Positions 37,725 through 50,580 of a DNA stretch of 64,000 nt are shown piece after piece. The stretch spans positions 7,302,099 through 7,366,098 of the forward strand of contig JAGGNK010006448.1 in assembly GCA_017590115.1 (NCBI GenBank). The letters are read 5' to 3'. The translations under genes were made by a program, and so were the position numbers. The notes beneath the pieces were generated by a model that saw nothing but the letters and a program-made list of their open reading frames with translations, did no database searches and was not told where the DNA came from. Position 1 is the first letter of the stretch; the number at the start of each line of letters is the position of its first letter. This DNA comes from Montifringilla adamsi (lineage: Eukaryota > Chordata > Aves > Passeriformes > Passeridae).

Positions 37725-38097
37725 ATATAAAAGTCACCATGTATACAGATGAACTTCATCCAGTGACCTTGCTTGTCATGCCCTGCTTGTCCCCAAGTGG
37801 TGACAGGTGCCTCTTGGCCAACTTCCCCTGTTTATATATGGGGCATGAAATTCTACGGCATGGAATATCCCTTGGCCTGTTTGGGTCATGTCCTGGTCAT
37901 GCTTCCTCCTGTCTTCTTGTGCAGCTGCTCACTGACAGAGTAATGAAAGACGAAATGTTCTTGACTTAGGGTAAAGACTCAGCAAAAACTAAAGTATCAG
38001 TCTGTTATCAACATTATTCTCAAACTGAATCCAAACTACAGCACTATAACAGCCACTAGCAAAAAAGAATCACTCTATCCCAGCCAAATCCAGGACA
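37725..38097 (-). mobile_element. 5' half (U3) of an avian ERV LTR (family D)
   Basis: On the minus strand it starts TGTCCTGGATTTGGCTGGGA (from 38097) and runs through the U3 to a TATA box (37831-37839) with a GGGATATTCCATGCC block just upstream, then into the start of R. The U5 end is missing at about 37725-37740. Start and composition match an avian ERVL-type LTR that I recognise by eye. No gag or pol adjoins it. Confidence 0.75.
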
Positions 38098-39482
38098 CAT
38101 GGTTACCAAGAGATGAAATTATTTGCCTTGGGTTTATTTAGGAAAAAAAAGGTAAAAAATAAACCACACTAAAAAAAAAAATCCCCAAAATACATAGAAA
38201 TATTAAATTAAAAAATATAATTGCCTAATAATTATATAGAAATTCAAAAACTTTGAAGCTGTGCTGTCCTTGTTACCAGGTCTTTCAAAGTCTAGGGAAA
38301 TTTTACATTGCTAACATCAAGCTCAGAAAAGGGACTCAAATAATTGAAAAACCAGAAAGAAGAGCAACCTAAATCCATTGATTCCTTTATTCATTACCCA
38401 TAATGTAAATAAAAAATTATTAGCATATATCATGCAACCACAGCATCATAGAAAAATTACAAATATCAAATTGTTTCATAAGATGGTTGGTTGGCTGGTT
38501 TGTTGGTTGGTTGGTTGGTTGGTGCTGTATATTACAATGACTTGACAATATTTTGCACTTCTATTGTAAGTACAGAATGTGTTGTGAATGCATAGCAGCT
38601 TCCCGGGAAAAAAAAAGGTCTGGGGCTACTCTGTGCTGTCAGCTGAAATTAATTAAATTATCTTTGTTGAAAAAAAAGTAAATTATATGTATGATGTATA
38701 AAGGACATGAAGTAGCTCTCTCCCCAACCTGGCTTCAGCAGGCCTGAGCCGGATTATTATGTCTAAATTTGCACTCCAGGACAGATACAGATGAATAGAA
38801 AGGAATTAGAAAAGATTTTATGAAATTTGAATGAAATGAGATTGAGTGAATCCCTGTTATTCAATCTGGGATAAACATTAAAGCAACTTTCAGGACTGCA
38901 AAGAGCTGCTGCAAAAAGGAAAGGAGCATTTTATTCTCCATATCTCTGCTGGACAATGCAAAAGAGAAGGAATAAATTTAAATTAAAACAAATCATATTC
39001 ATACTAGAAAGTATTAATAACTTTAAAAAAGCAGGATCAGATTAAGATGTTTGATCAGAGGCCTAGGGTCTTAAAGAACATGTAGAGGAAAAAGTGTTAG
39101 GAATATTAAAAGTGTGCTTTATTGATCTCACCATTAGGGTCCTAAAAGATTAGATAATTTCCTAAAGTCCTTTCTAATGTTGTTCCTTGAAATCTTCTTT
39201 CAAGAAACAGCATATTCAGACTTTCAAACTATTTCACAGAACTGTTGGTTTGTTTTGGGACATTGTATCTTTTGTTTTTTTAAAAGCTTAGCAATTTTTC
39301 TCTCTCTGTTCATTCATCATGAGCAATGAGTCATAATGATACTTTCAGCAACCAACTTTGAAACCAGACATTAAGGAACTTTTAGAATTTTCTGCTGATA
39401 TTTTGATAGTACAGCAGAAGACTCAAAATGCCTGAGCTTTTTAATGGCTCTAACACTAGATCTATAACTGAATCATTCTCTC
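38098..39482. other. Unique AT-rich non-coding stretch
   Basis: No gene is recognised. It contains a (GGTT)n microsatellite (38482-38522) and several A-runs. Confidence 0.5.
38482..38522 (+). repeat. (GGTT)n microsatellite
   Basis: About ten GGTT units, some with a substitution (GGCT, TGTT), are read directly. Confidence 0.9.
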
Positions 39483-39800
39483 TTAGAATCGTTAAATATC
39501 CTGAGCTGGAAGGGACCTACAGGAGTATCCTGTGCCACAACCTGACCCCACAAGGGCAGTCTAAAACTTAACCCAAACATATGCAAGGGCATTGTTGAAA
39601 TGCTTCTTGAACACCAGCAGGTTTGAGACTATGATCACTTCCCCAAGGGAGCCTTTTGCATTGTTTGTCCACACTCTTAACAAAGAATTTTTTTCCTAAA
39701 ATCCAGTCTAGACTTTCTCTGGCACAGCTTTGATTCACTTCCTTTCATCCTTTTGCCATACATTAGAAAGATGAGATCACCTTTCTCTCTGAGCTTGTTC
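39483..39800 (-). mobile_element. CR1 LINE 3'-end fragment
   Basis: The plus strand shows the antisense 3' end of a CR1: TAGAATCGTTAAATATCCTG, then GAGCTGGAAGGGACC, then GCTTCTTGAACACCAGCAGG, then AACAAAGAATTTTTTTCCTA. The 3' terminus is at about 39483 and the copy is 5'-truncated at about 39800, the usual LINE pattern. Confidence 0.8.
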
Positions 39801-40339
39801 TAGCGAGTAGTTATCACATAAGCATTAATTAACATAAGTAATATGGTATCAGCATTCAAAAGATATTGAACTTAATGATACTTGCTCTAAAACTGAACAA
39901 CACTGACTGAAAAAGAAAAAAGTTGCACAAATTGAGCTGTTAAAAAAAACTATCTCCGTTATTGTTTTTGTAAGAAGATAACTTCCAATTTCCTTGGAAA
40001 CACAAAACCCCTAGAACCAGACAACAGACAAACAAAACAACCTCTGTTTATTTCTGAGTTTCAGAATGTTTCTTTAAGAATGTAAGTATTACTGAAAACT
40101 TTAAAGAAATGACACAGTTTAACCTCATCTAATTTATGCAAAACAGAATCCAATTTAATGCGGGAAAATCTTTTGTGCTGTGTCTTTATTTCTCTAGATC
40201 TGTCAGTATCCATTGATATTTTAAGAGTCTAACTTGATACCATAAAAAATATTCCAAGTTTGAACTATATTGTTTTTAATTTCCTTACATAAATCAAAAA
40301 CAAAGGACACGCAAATTTAAAATCACGCCCTTTTTAATG
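39801..40339. other. Unique AT-rich non-coding stretch
   Basis: Nothing recognisable is seen. The sequence changes sharply to GC-rich at about 40390. Confidence 0.5.
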
Positions 40340-41052
40340 GAAAATATATCCCATTGGCCAGAAAAGGTTTCAGGGTTTTTGTTGTTCCCAGAGATGATGC
40401 TGTAACTCTGACGTTGCACCCTGATTGCGGGAGGAGCGGTGGTGCCAGTCGCCTGCACGCTCCGATCTCCTTTTGCTTGTGGCGCACACCAGGAGTGGCC
40501 GCACCCTGCTGGTGCTGCCGGCAGGCAGGATCACAGTTCGGTCACTGGCTGGGGTCCCGGATCGCCAGGAGCATCCAACAAATGTGGACCCACGTCTAAA
40601 ATCGGGGTAAAGGAAGAAGGAAGGACTGTTTGCTTACTTCTCCAAGTTGCCTTTATTCTTTCCCATGACAGGAGCGGTGCTGGGGCTGCAGTGATGCACA
40701 GGAACGGTGCAGGTGCTGCAGCACCATGCGGGAGTGGCACTGGGGATGGGAGTGGCATGGCTTGAAAGGGAGTAGCAGCAAAAAGCTTGAAACAAATAAA
40801 AACGGCAGCTTTTAAGGGAGGGGCGGGGGGGTGCAAACAACAACAAATCAAGGGCTAGATAGGAGGGGTATGGGGGGATAAATGTAAACATAAAACCAGT
40901 AGAGAAGGGGTAGGGAAGGGTGCATACCAGTGAGTGAAGGGAAATATCATAACTGACACTGAAGCTTCTGGATAAGTGGGTGTAGCAAGTTATGACAGGC
41001 AGGCAACAGGGGTAGGATTTTGAAGGATAGGGAAGAATCTGGAATTATCACA
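40340..41052 (-). mobile_element. Putative GC-rich LTR with retroviral leader
   Basis: On the minus strand the order is a U3 (about 41052-40820), a TTAAAA TATA-like box (40804-40817), an AATAAA signal (read on plus as TTTATT at 40652-40657), a U5 ending in CA at 40583, and then a stretch starting TTTGTTGGATGCTCC. That last stretch partly resembles the primer-binding site and GGGATC...ACCCC leader of gamma-type retroviruses. About 240 bp of CpG-containing leader-like sequence follow to about 40340. GC content is far above the surroundings. No gag start is recognisable. It might instead be an isolated CpG island. The 5' edge is a guess. Confidence 0.4.
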
Positions 41053-44000
41053 AGTGCTACAAAGAAAAGGCGGGAAGACAGGTGGTAAACAACTTTAGGG
41101 AGAGTCTAAACTTATAATTTTCAAACCCCACTGCCACATAACTCATACTTTCATCATTCAGGAATACAGTTTTCAAAATATGCAGTTCACTACTATTTCT
41201 ACTAAGTGATCAATCCAGCAATTTAAGTAATTTTCTACACACCTGAGTCTACCCAGACCTACTTGTAAGATAACATCAGGGGATATTTTGAAGTTGTAAT
41301 GCCTTAGGGAACTGGAAGCAATCAATTATAGCCACTATTCTGACACACACGTCATAATTTTCTTAATATTTTCTGAAATTCTATGTTGATGTTACAGGAT
41401 AATCACAGCTCCTTTCCAGCTGTATCATTAAATACTTTGTGAAATTAGAAATAATGCAAAGTGCCATAAAGGCCATTCAAGTAAATTGTTCACCTTAGTT
41501 TCAGAGGACAGAAAGTCAATATCACTGTCCTTTTCTTCTGAAGATTTTGTTTGTTTATAGTCATTCATCATGAGCAAGACTTACATTTCCAAAGAAGTAT
41601 TAACCAAGACATATTATGTGTTTCATTATTTTATGACTGTTTTAAACACCAGACAGGCTTTTAGGTATTGAAAAACAAGTCGTCTGTTACCGCAGTTGAA
41701 AAACACACACCAGAAAAAATAAAATTCATTTATATTAAAACATTGATTACCAAAGTAGCTCATGGTATTAACTTTTAGAAAAGGTGTCTCTGAGTGTAAG
41801 CAGGAATTATGACTGGCTAAAGATGTATCCAGCAAGTGTAACTGCAAATTTGCCTTTTGTCCTTTAGTTTTTTTTGTTTCTTCAGAAAGGTAGAGCTGTT
41901 TCTCGAAGTGATTTATCTTTTGTTTCAATAAGTGTGTCATTGTCTTTTATTCTCACTGAGAAACAACATGTAACATTGTACTTGTAAACAAAAGCATGGC
42001 TCACCACGTGTAACTTAGACTGCTTATTTCCTGACACTGAACTGTGTATATTTAACTTTCTCTTAATACAACCTTTATATGGAATTACAGTAAGGTAAAA
42101 TGTCCTTTAAATGTCTTATCATTTTGTTAGTTGAGAACATGTATTAAAAAACTGATCTAAATGACCACTTATCTGAGTTAATAAATATGAAGCCTATAAT
42201 TTGATGATTTTGCTTATCCCTTATCTATTTTTTTCATTGGCTCACACTGAACTTCAGAAATTGCATTTGACCTGTTTTTTTCACCCTGTGAACTCAAGCT
42301 ATTTGAAATGCAGCATTCAACCATTACATGATATTAAATCTTAGCTCTGAAAGAATCTTCAAAAAATACAAGTGCACATGTGTGTGTATATAAACACCAG
42401 AAATATTGAATCATAGCTGAATTAACAGAAAAATGTCCATAGATAACTCACAAATAATTAATTTTGTACATTTCACTTAGAATAGAATTTATCAAACATT
42501 TTGCCAGTGTGCAATCCATTAGAAAGTGTCACTTTGATCAGATTCAGCCTTCTCAAATAAATATATTTTCCCCCTTCCCCAGAAATTTTCAGATGGAAGA
42601 TTTTTCAGTCCAAATATTACATTTTTAGTAAAAGTCAGAGATAACTTTTTCCCTGGAAGTTTTGTCCCTTAGAGAAATATTCTGAATGCAGTACAAGTTT
42701 TGGGGTTTTTTTCTTTCTATTTAAATTTATATTCTGAAAAATATACCATCAATCTCATATCTATATCGACCTAAAGAGAAAGCGGCATCCTTGAGATTCT
42801 ACAGATGCCTCTTTTAGAGCACTCACCAGAGCTTGGGGACTTCTTGGTTACAAGAGACGCTATACTGTGTTTTCCATATCATCTACCAGAACTGTACATC
42901 CTGATGTTTAAAACAACTTTCTGCTTTTGAACCAGTTTTATTTCCCTATAATCTAGTATTACTAAATATGAGAAATGAAAAGTTTGAAAATCTTTAATGG
43001 CCCTCAGAAAATAACAAAAAAGGATGTGTAAATGATAAACCCCCCCCATATTTTACAGGACTCTAATCTCATTATACCACCCATGCTGCTGTTTTCAACA
43101 GTCAAAAAGGCATTCCTCAAAATATACAATTATCTGTATTTATTTTCTTGCTTATTTTTTAAATAAATCTCCTGATGAGGAAATGAACACACAACATTTT
43201 CTCTTTTGGTATTTTAAGGAAAGGAAGAGATGAAATGAATTTAATAGCTACAAGTAAATGCACAGAATAGAAGTAAATTCAATATATTGTAACTCTTCAT
43301 ATTTTCTTACAACAAGATTGTTGAAGAAAATCCTTACTCCCTTAGCATTCTAAACATAGTTTTCTCCCAAGGACCTGGACTTGTTGCTCATGAATTATTC
43401 AAGTTTTAAAACAAAAGCAAGAGACCTATAGGAACTGCATCCAAGAAAGAGACAGAGTGAAGTTGTTAAATTTGTATGTGGCAGCAGCTGGGAATAGTTC
43501 TGTTAGTATTAATGTTGTCAGGATTGCTGGCTCTAGCAATACTAATTTTTCTTATAAAACAACTAGAACAAAATCTATGGTCTTTTTTCATTTGTCTACA
43601 ATGGAAGGTCCACGTCTCACCTTCTTAGAAAAGATATGCATGAACTAGAAAAAATGTCATGTTTTATTAATTTATTAATTAATTAAAATCTAAAAATATA
43701 TAGTTTTGTGTTCATAGGACATTCTAAAATTAAACAATTAAGCTTTATTTTTCATATCATTAAATGTAGAGGCAATAATGAGCATAAATAGAGAAATATT
43801 TGTTGATACAAACATTTGCACGTGTAAGGATATAGATCTATCATATTAGTCAAAGAAATAAGGGTTATTTCCAAAATTTAACTCACCCACCAAAGGATTT
43901 AAAAGTAAAAACATGATTAAATGGTGTCTTAACAGAATAAGTATTATCATTATTTCATCAGTGTATAAAGTATTAAAACCCCCTCTTTCATCCAGTCATC

Positions 44001-47000
44001 AAAGAGATATTGTCACCCTGTCTATGTTTATGTTAATAAACCTCTGAGTGTTTGTGAGTTGCTAAGTGTAGTATTTGTCCCAGCCTGAACCACAGCTCCG
44101 TCTCAGGGTGAGACAAGGTGCAAACCAGTTCCTTATAATTTTGCATTACCCAGCTTCTCTGAAAAGAAAACCTAGAATTAACAGATCATGGCAATTTAAA
44201 TGCAATTTCAACATGATTCAGAAGGTCAGCTGAGATTCTGGTTACATGAATAAATTATAACTATGAATATATAATTCAAAATGCCATACAATTTAATGCA
44301 CTTTAACAGTACTATAAAATAAAGGGTGTGTCTACATAACATTTTGCAGAAAATTGCAAGTGGTTTCTGCCTATGATGAAGCTGACTAAGTTTTCAGCAA
44401 TAGCAGAGCACTAAGTCCAAACTAATAAATCCTTTTGATTGATGGTTCAAGTGAGTACTATGTTAATGTTGTGGTACTAACTTCTCTTTAGCTCAGAGCA
44501 TGGGCAGCTTCTGCTTTCCAAAAGTGATGCAGATCTACATTGAAAGCATATTATACATGAAGGCATTGGAATAGTCTCTAATTACGGAATGAAAATGAGG
44601 GATGAAGGGAATGTATTTAGAGTGTATATATGTGTCGTGTGAAATTGTGCACAAACACACTTCCATAGCTTAATATGTTAGGAAGAAGTAGAAGGAAACT
44701 CTTTAGGTGCATATGGCTGGTCAGAGTACAGTGCCACAGAACACTCCTCAGTTTTCATATTTCTAAAAGAAAATATAATATTTCCCCCCCTATGCTTCTC
44801 CAATAATGTCATTCTGTTATAGATTTTCTTTCATTTTATTTTCCTTATAAAACTAGCAATGTCAACCTTGCATTACGAAAAAACAAGTTGTGTGCTACAG
44901 ATAATGGCACTTACTGTGTTAGAAAAGGTTAGGCTTTACTGCAAATGACAACCATAACTGCTGTGAAGTCCTTTCTTTGTCCTACACATTAATGTGCTTG
45001 TAGCTTAAAAACAATCACATTTCAGTACTTTGAGACCCTATTCACTAGTATCTTACCCATTTATTGCACAAAATATTGGAGTGTGAAAAAAAACCTGATT
45101 CAGAAACATGGGGAAATGTAAAATCTAAGTACTTAAAGGGTTCATTTATCACAGTGCAATGCAAGTTAAAAGATAAGCAGGGAAGTCTGAGAAATGCAGC
45201 TATTCACCATTATAAAACACACTGAGACACCAGCTATGCAGATAATGGCAAAGCAAATTTTTTTGGAAATAATTAACAGTAAAAGTCACACTTTGGAATT
45301 GGAAAACTATTGGCCTTAAAAGCTCTAGGGATTACTTCAAATGAATAATATTGCATTTAGTTACTGTTGTAGAGCAGACGGATCTGAGTTTTTGTATTGA
45401 GCTTTTTTATATTGTTTGTCATTTCACATCACCTCAGGGGAAAAAACAGTCTGCAACAAAGTAAAGTCTTAAAGTAGGTGCTTGCTTGACAACAAAAACT
45501 TATCTCCAATCTCTGGTGGCTAAAAGAAGTCTCTGCTTTGTAAATTGTTCATAATTCATAAACCATTGTGATATCTCCTCTATTTATCTATGCCTATTTA
45601 GATCAGAAAGAATAGAAGAAGATTGGTATTTTTAAACTATCAAAGAAGAATAAAATGAAGAGGTAATGTTAAATTGCATACATTTTCCTCAGATGCTTTA
45701 TTTTAACCCTTTTTTACCCAGACCAATTATTAGGCCTGTGAAAATAGAGTCTGCCTATTTTCCTAGACACTGGCTGAATCAATGAAAAATTCCATTCTTC
45801 ACTGGTGCTCTCACTCCATTTTCAGTACCAGGACTAACAGGAGATCTATCTCTAAGCTTTTCAACTTCACAAAGCTATGGCAAGCCAGTTGAGTCAAATA
45901 TTTACAGCCTGAGAAGACTAAACCTGTGCTGCGATGGGGAACTGTATCTACCATCCAGCACAAAATGCCAAAACTAAGTCAAGCAATTCAGAAATAGATT
46001 GAAGCCTATACTTGGAGGGAACAAAGTGCTCTTCCATCTGCTTGACTAATCAGATTGGATGCCTGGAATGCAGAAAGCACTTACTAGGACAATCATCTAC
46101 TGGAACCCTATACATGGGTTATTACAGTATTTCTTCAGAATATACTGAATTAATGCAGTTGAAGCTATGTACCTCTTATATTTTAATATCCATTATGTTT
46201 TGGAAATAATAATAGGGATTCCATGGTTTAATGGATCATTCATGTCCAGTTTCTGAAGAAGAATAACATGAACAAAGGAAACTTAATCAAGAACATTTGT
46301 AACATCAAAAGATGCATGTCTGTTCCTATAAAAACAGACCTGGCTGTGAGCATAAACAGCACAGTACCTCTTGTGTGTTCCTGCCTAAAAACATTTTTTC
46401 TCTCAAAAAATAGGGCAACATCCTCTCTATTTCTTTTAAGAATACTTTCTGTCATGTAACATCCTGGGACTCATGTTTCAACACTGTGTTAGCAAGCACC
46501 ACCTGGCACTGGTGAAACTATTTCAGGATACATTCTAGCAGTCATGTAGCAGCTCTTCACATTTTTTCCTCGCTCCACGTACATTCCTAGTACAGACACT
46601 CTACTGAGTATTTGTGAAGAAGTGGAACATATGGGTTCATAACTTTATTCTATATGGAAGAAAAATAAGGACTTGATTTTGTTTTCCCAGGTTCAAGTAC
46701 TGATGGGCTGGGAGGTACTGTAAAGTTCCTTTACTTTTTTCATGGGGAAAAGACAGCAAGGTAAGGGGGAAAATATCCACTGGTTTTATGTCAAGATCTA
46801 TAAAGAACAAAGAATACCAAACTTGCCAATTTCCCTGCCCAACTGCTCCTAGTATCAACATGGGGAAAAAGAGAATCTGTTTTAAATAAACTGAACAGTT
46901 AAAGAACTCTGATCCTATTAAATAGAACAGTAATTTTGGGAAGATACATTTTGAGCTTAGGCCTAACCTCTCTGCCTCATCTTTCTCTTTGTTGACCTAT

Positions 47001-47083
47001 GATGTACTACAAAAACTCTTTTGAATATCTGTGCCTTAATTATTTTGAAAAAAAAAAAAACATGTACAAATATATAAACACAT
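41053..47083. other. Long unique AT-rich stretch without recognised genes
   Basis: About 6 kb hold no recognised transposon or gene. Open frames are at most about 105 codons and lack domains. It includes a C8 run (about 43041-43048). Confidence 0.5.
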
Positions 47084-47275
47084 TCATAGAATTATGGTTT
47101 GGGTTGGAAGGGACCCTAAATAACATCCAGTTCCCATTTCCTTGCCATAGTTAGGAACATTTTGTTCAAGACCAGGCTGATCAAAGTCCCACAAAACCTG
47201 GCCTGGACACTGCTAAGGTTGGCGCTTCCACAGCGTCTCTGGGTAATCTGTTCCAGTGGCCCACCACCCCCACAT
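47084..47275 (-). mobile_element. CR1 LINE 3'-end fragment
   Basis: On the plus strand ATAGAATTATGGTTTGGGTT, then GGAAGGGACC, then ACCAGGCTGATCAAAGTCCC, then CTCTGGGTAATCTGTTCCAG is the antisense CR1 3' end. The similarity stops at about 47275. Confidence 0.85.
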
Positions 47276-48384
47276 CAAATACAGTTTAGGATTTTGCTAC
47301 TTTGCAATGCCGAAATGCTTTACTGGGCTGGACTTACACCCATGGTGATGTTGGTCAAGTCCTTTCCATCAGCCTGAAAAAAAAATCCTGAAAGCTTCCA
47401 TTTTTTACAAGTGAAATTAAAGTTGGAAAAATCAGCACCCACAATTTGTACTCTGTTGTGCATTTTATTTTCTCCTTTAATTTTACAGCCTTCAAAGGGA
47501 TTTCCACTAGACTTTTATAAGCAGAAGTTTATTCATGTATGGTGCACAGACATGCCAACCCAGTTATGTCAATTTTCTTTACTTAAAGTGCAGAAAAAAA
47601 CAATATATGTGTATATATGACCATTAGTATTTGCAAGGGAAAAAGAGGGAGGAAAAAAAAAAAAGTGGGTCAGCTGAACACAGGCAGGTATTATTATTGC
47701 AAGTTGTTAATTTTTGTCATGCAAATAATGCTTTACTGACAAGTTTCTCCACCAGGGGTCGCACAAAGACCACGTAAATATCACATTTTAAACCGGAATA
47801 AAGTTCACATTGGGCGTGAAAACACAATCAAACCTCTAAACAGCACCTTGATCCAATATAAGCAAACTATTTAAACTCCTGGGGATGAGTCACTTGTTTG
47901 TTGTAAACTGCTTGTTTATTGTAAATGCAAGTAATACTAATTTTTTTTCTTTACTTTTAAAGCATTGAACTACATTGGAAAAACATGTCTTGCACTTATT
48001 ACATTGTCATAAATCATACTGCAAAAATTCTATTATTCCATGTCTCATATTAGGACAAACTACTTATTAGATTAATTTAGATTATTAAGATAAAATATAC
48101 TTATATGTGTTCCATGCTGTTTCAAGTAACACTAATGAAAAGTCTATTTCCTCACAGTTTTGAAGGAAGTAAATTTAAGTTTTGACACAGGCTGAAACCA
48201 GATGCTCTTTTTTCACTATCTTCTCTAGTGGTGTTGCTATTTCTGCAGTGAAAATGACAAGGCAGTAGTGATGAGACCATCCTCATTTCAGGGTGGATAG
48301 TGGGGTGTACAAACTGTTATATTAGGGACAAAGGACTCATGCATCAGTATTCCTGCTTTTTGGCCCCAACATAAGCAGCTTTTC
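47276..48384. other. Unique non-coding stretch with motif cluster
   Basis: There is no gene. A group of transcription-factor-like motifs lies at about 47719-47892 (listed separately). The remainder is AT-rich. Confidence 0.5.
47719..47892. promoter_or_regulatory. Candidate regulatory cluster (octamer, CTCF-like, AP-1)
   Basis: The text holds an exact octamer, ATGCAAAT (47719-47726), a CTCF-core-like CCACCAGGGGTCGC (47749-47762, one base off CCACNAGGGGGCGC), and an exact AP-1 site, TGAGTCA (47886-47892), all within 175 bp of non-repetitive sequence. Each motif alone can occur by chance. The CTCF-like match is the most informative. Function is inferred only. Confidence 0.3.
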
Positions 48385-49012
48385 AGAAAAGAACCTGGGA
48401 GTTCTTGTGGATACCAGTCTGAACTTGAGCCAGAAATGTGAGTTTGAAAGAAAACGTATTAATGATGTCTTGGGATGTATTAGGAGGATTGTTACCAGTA
48501 GGTCAAGGAAAGTTATCCTTCCTCTCCACTCAGCACTAGTGCAGTCTTGTGGCCAGTTCTGAGCTCCTCAGTACAAGAGAAACATGGACATAATGGAGAG
48601 AATTCAGCAAAGGGCCACAAAGGTGATTAAGGGACTGAGGCATCTTTCCTGTGAGAGAGAAATCAATTCCAGGAAATAAAAGGTTCAGGGGGGATCTACC
48701 TCATCAACGTGTAGAAATACCTGAAAGGAGGTTGTAAAGAAGACAGAAGACAGCGCCAGATGGTTCTCAAATGCTGTGACAGTTCCTGAGGCAACGGGAC
48801 ACACACTGAAACACAGGATGCTCCCTCTGAACATCAGGACACGCTTCTTTATTGTGAGGGTGGAGGAACACTGGCACAGATTGCCCAGGGAGGCTGAGGA
48901 GGTATTAGAAATGCTTTGGGACACTATCCTAGAGACTCTCTCTGAACAGAGGGTTTGGACCAGACAATCTCCAGATATCCTGTTGAACTTCAGCCATTCT
49001 GTGGTTTATCTG
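48385..49012 (+). mobile_element. CR1 LINE fragment, ORF2 C-terminus plus 3' UTR
   Basis: In plus orientation the copy begins in the post-RT region (AACCTGGGAGTTCTTGTGGA) and runs to the 3' end (TTCAGCCATTCTGTGG). The last coding part survives in a frame at 48776-49018 with RTRFFIVRVEEHWHRLPRE, typical of the CR1 ORF2 C-terminus. The rest is broken by stops and indels. It is 5'-truncated and inactive. Confidence 0.85.
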
Positions 49013-50536
49013 GCCTAATACATGCACACTGATAAATCACAATAATTTGGCTATGGCTTTGGAAATACTAGCCTTTCTCTAGGTATGAGATAATAACATA
49101 GAAAAGAACCCTGCCCAAACCTCTGATTTGTAGGGAACATTTCCCTAATTTCTATAAATAATATATAATCATGAACAGAAATATTTGCAAAAATGTCAAG
49201 CTTTTCCAAATTCTTCATTATCTTCCTTATAAATTAGTTAATCAGAAAAAAGAGACTTAAAGCATCTTTAACATATTCATGGTTTTGCTACAAAATTCAT
49301 TACCCTCCATTAAATGAATGAAGCAAAATAACATAAGCACTTATGTGGTACATAGACCAGAAATTAAATTACTTTCTTCAAAAGATGAAGTATGTATAAG
49401 AGTTCAGTAAATAGCCTATGTGCACATGCTGTGTATTCACATTCATCAACTTTCCAAATGAAGTTTTTCCATGATTCTAATGAGTTTTATGCATATACAA
49501 AAGATACTTTTTTGTGTTTTTGTGCAAAAATATGAACATTTGTGTACTTAAGTACAAACATTAAGAGTTAGACATAATTGCATTTCTTGTATTCATGACA
49601 GATTCTACAGTTTTGTACAAAAAGGACTACAAGATATACTTGAGAACTGTTAACAATTATTTTTTTTAAATCTCAGAATCCTACAAGATAGACAATATTT
49701 CTGCCATAAATTATGATTGTCTGTACTAACAGTCTAGATAAAGTCTGCACCCTTTTTCATTTTAGCAACACTTTCTATTAACATAGTCTCAAGTGGTTTC
49801 TCATAACATGGTACGGTTACATAAACCTATGATCATTTGGTTGACAGCAACACCTGTAATAGCAAAGTATTGTCTGTCTGTGGCACTTGCTGATAAGTTT
49901 AAGGAACAGTTTATATTTGATGAACACTCTGCTAGAAATACACATGCATATTTTAAAAAATGTGCCTGCTGTCAGTAGGTACAATTTTGGACTACTTGCT
50001 TCATAGAGAGGGGAGACTATAATTATGAATTCTTTGAACATTAATGAACTTTCTTTTGGCTAAATTGCTGTGCTTATTAATAATTCATGAAAATTGGCCA
50101 ACCATTTAACATAGTACATGTAACTGTCTGATAAGAAGATAGTGCCTTTTAATTTTGTCTTAGACTATTAAATAATTTAAACCAAATGGGATAGGACTTT
50201 TACCTTATGCTAATACTGTTAGCACTAATAACTGAAGAATCTTAAAAACATATGTTCCTTTTGCCTTGCTTTTGCCATTTTTGATTAGCACTGTAACAAA
50301 GAAAATTAGGTCCTTGGGTCATAAAAAAATATCAAGGAGAATAAGCAGAAAAAAAGCCTGTTTCTATACTTCCTCGAGCTAATGACAAAATAGATTTAAA
50401 AGAAATAATGGCCACCTTTCCTATACGATATGTGCACAGAGGACTAAACAGTGCCTCATGCAGTGTCCAGAATCTCAACTACCAGGCACTTCACAGAAAG
50501 TCCCAGAAGAGGGAGGTGTTTGCCCTCAAATACAGA

Positions 50537-50580
<44 letters not shown>

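Noticed and set aside
31818..38097. One provirus bounded by the half-LTRs at 31818 and 37725
   Set aside because: The two halves belong to different LTR families, another LTR and an old CR1 lie between them, and no gag or pol remnant is seen.
40439..40851. Pro/Ala/Gly-rich frames (106-108 codons) as the first exon of a gene
   Set aside because: Both strands are open because of GC-rich composition. The order of signals fits an LTR better, and no splice donor with a coding match was found.
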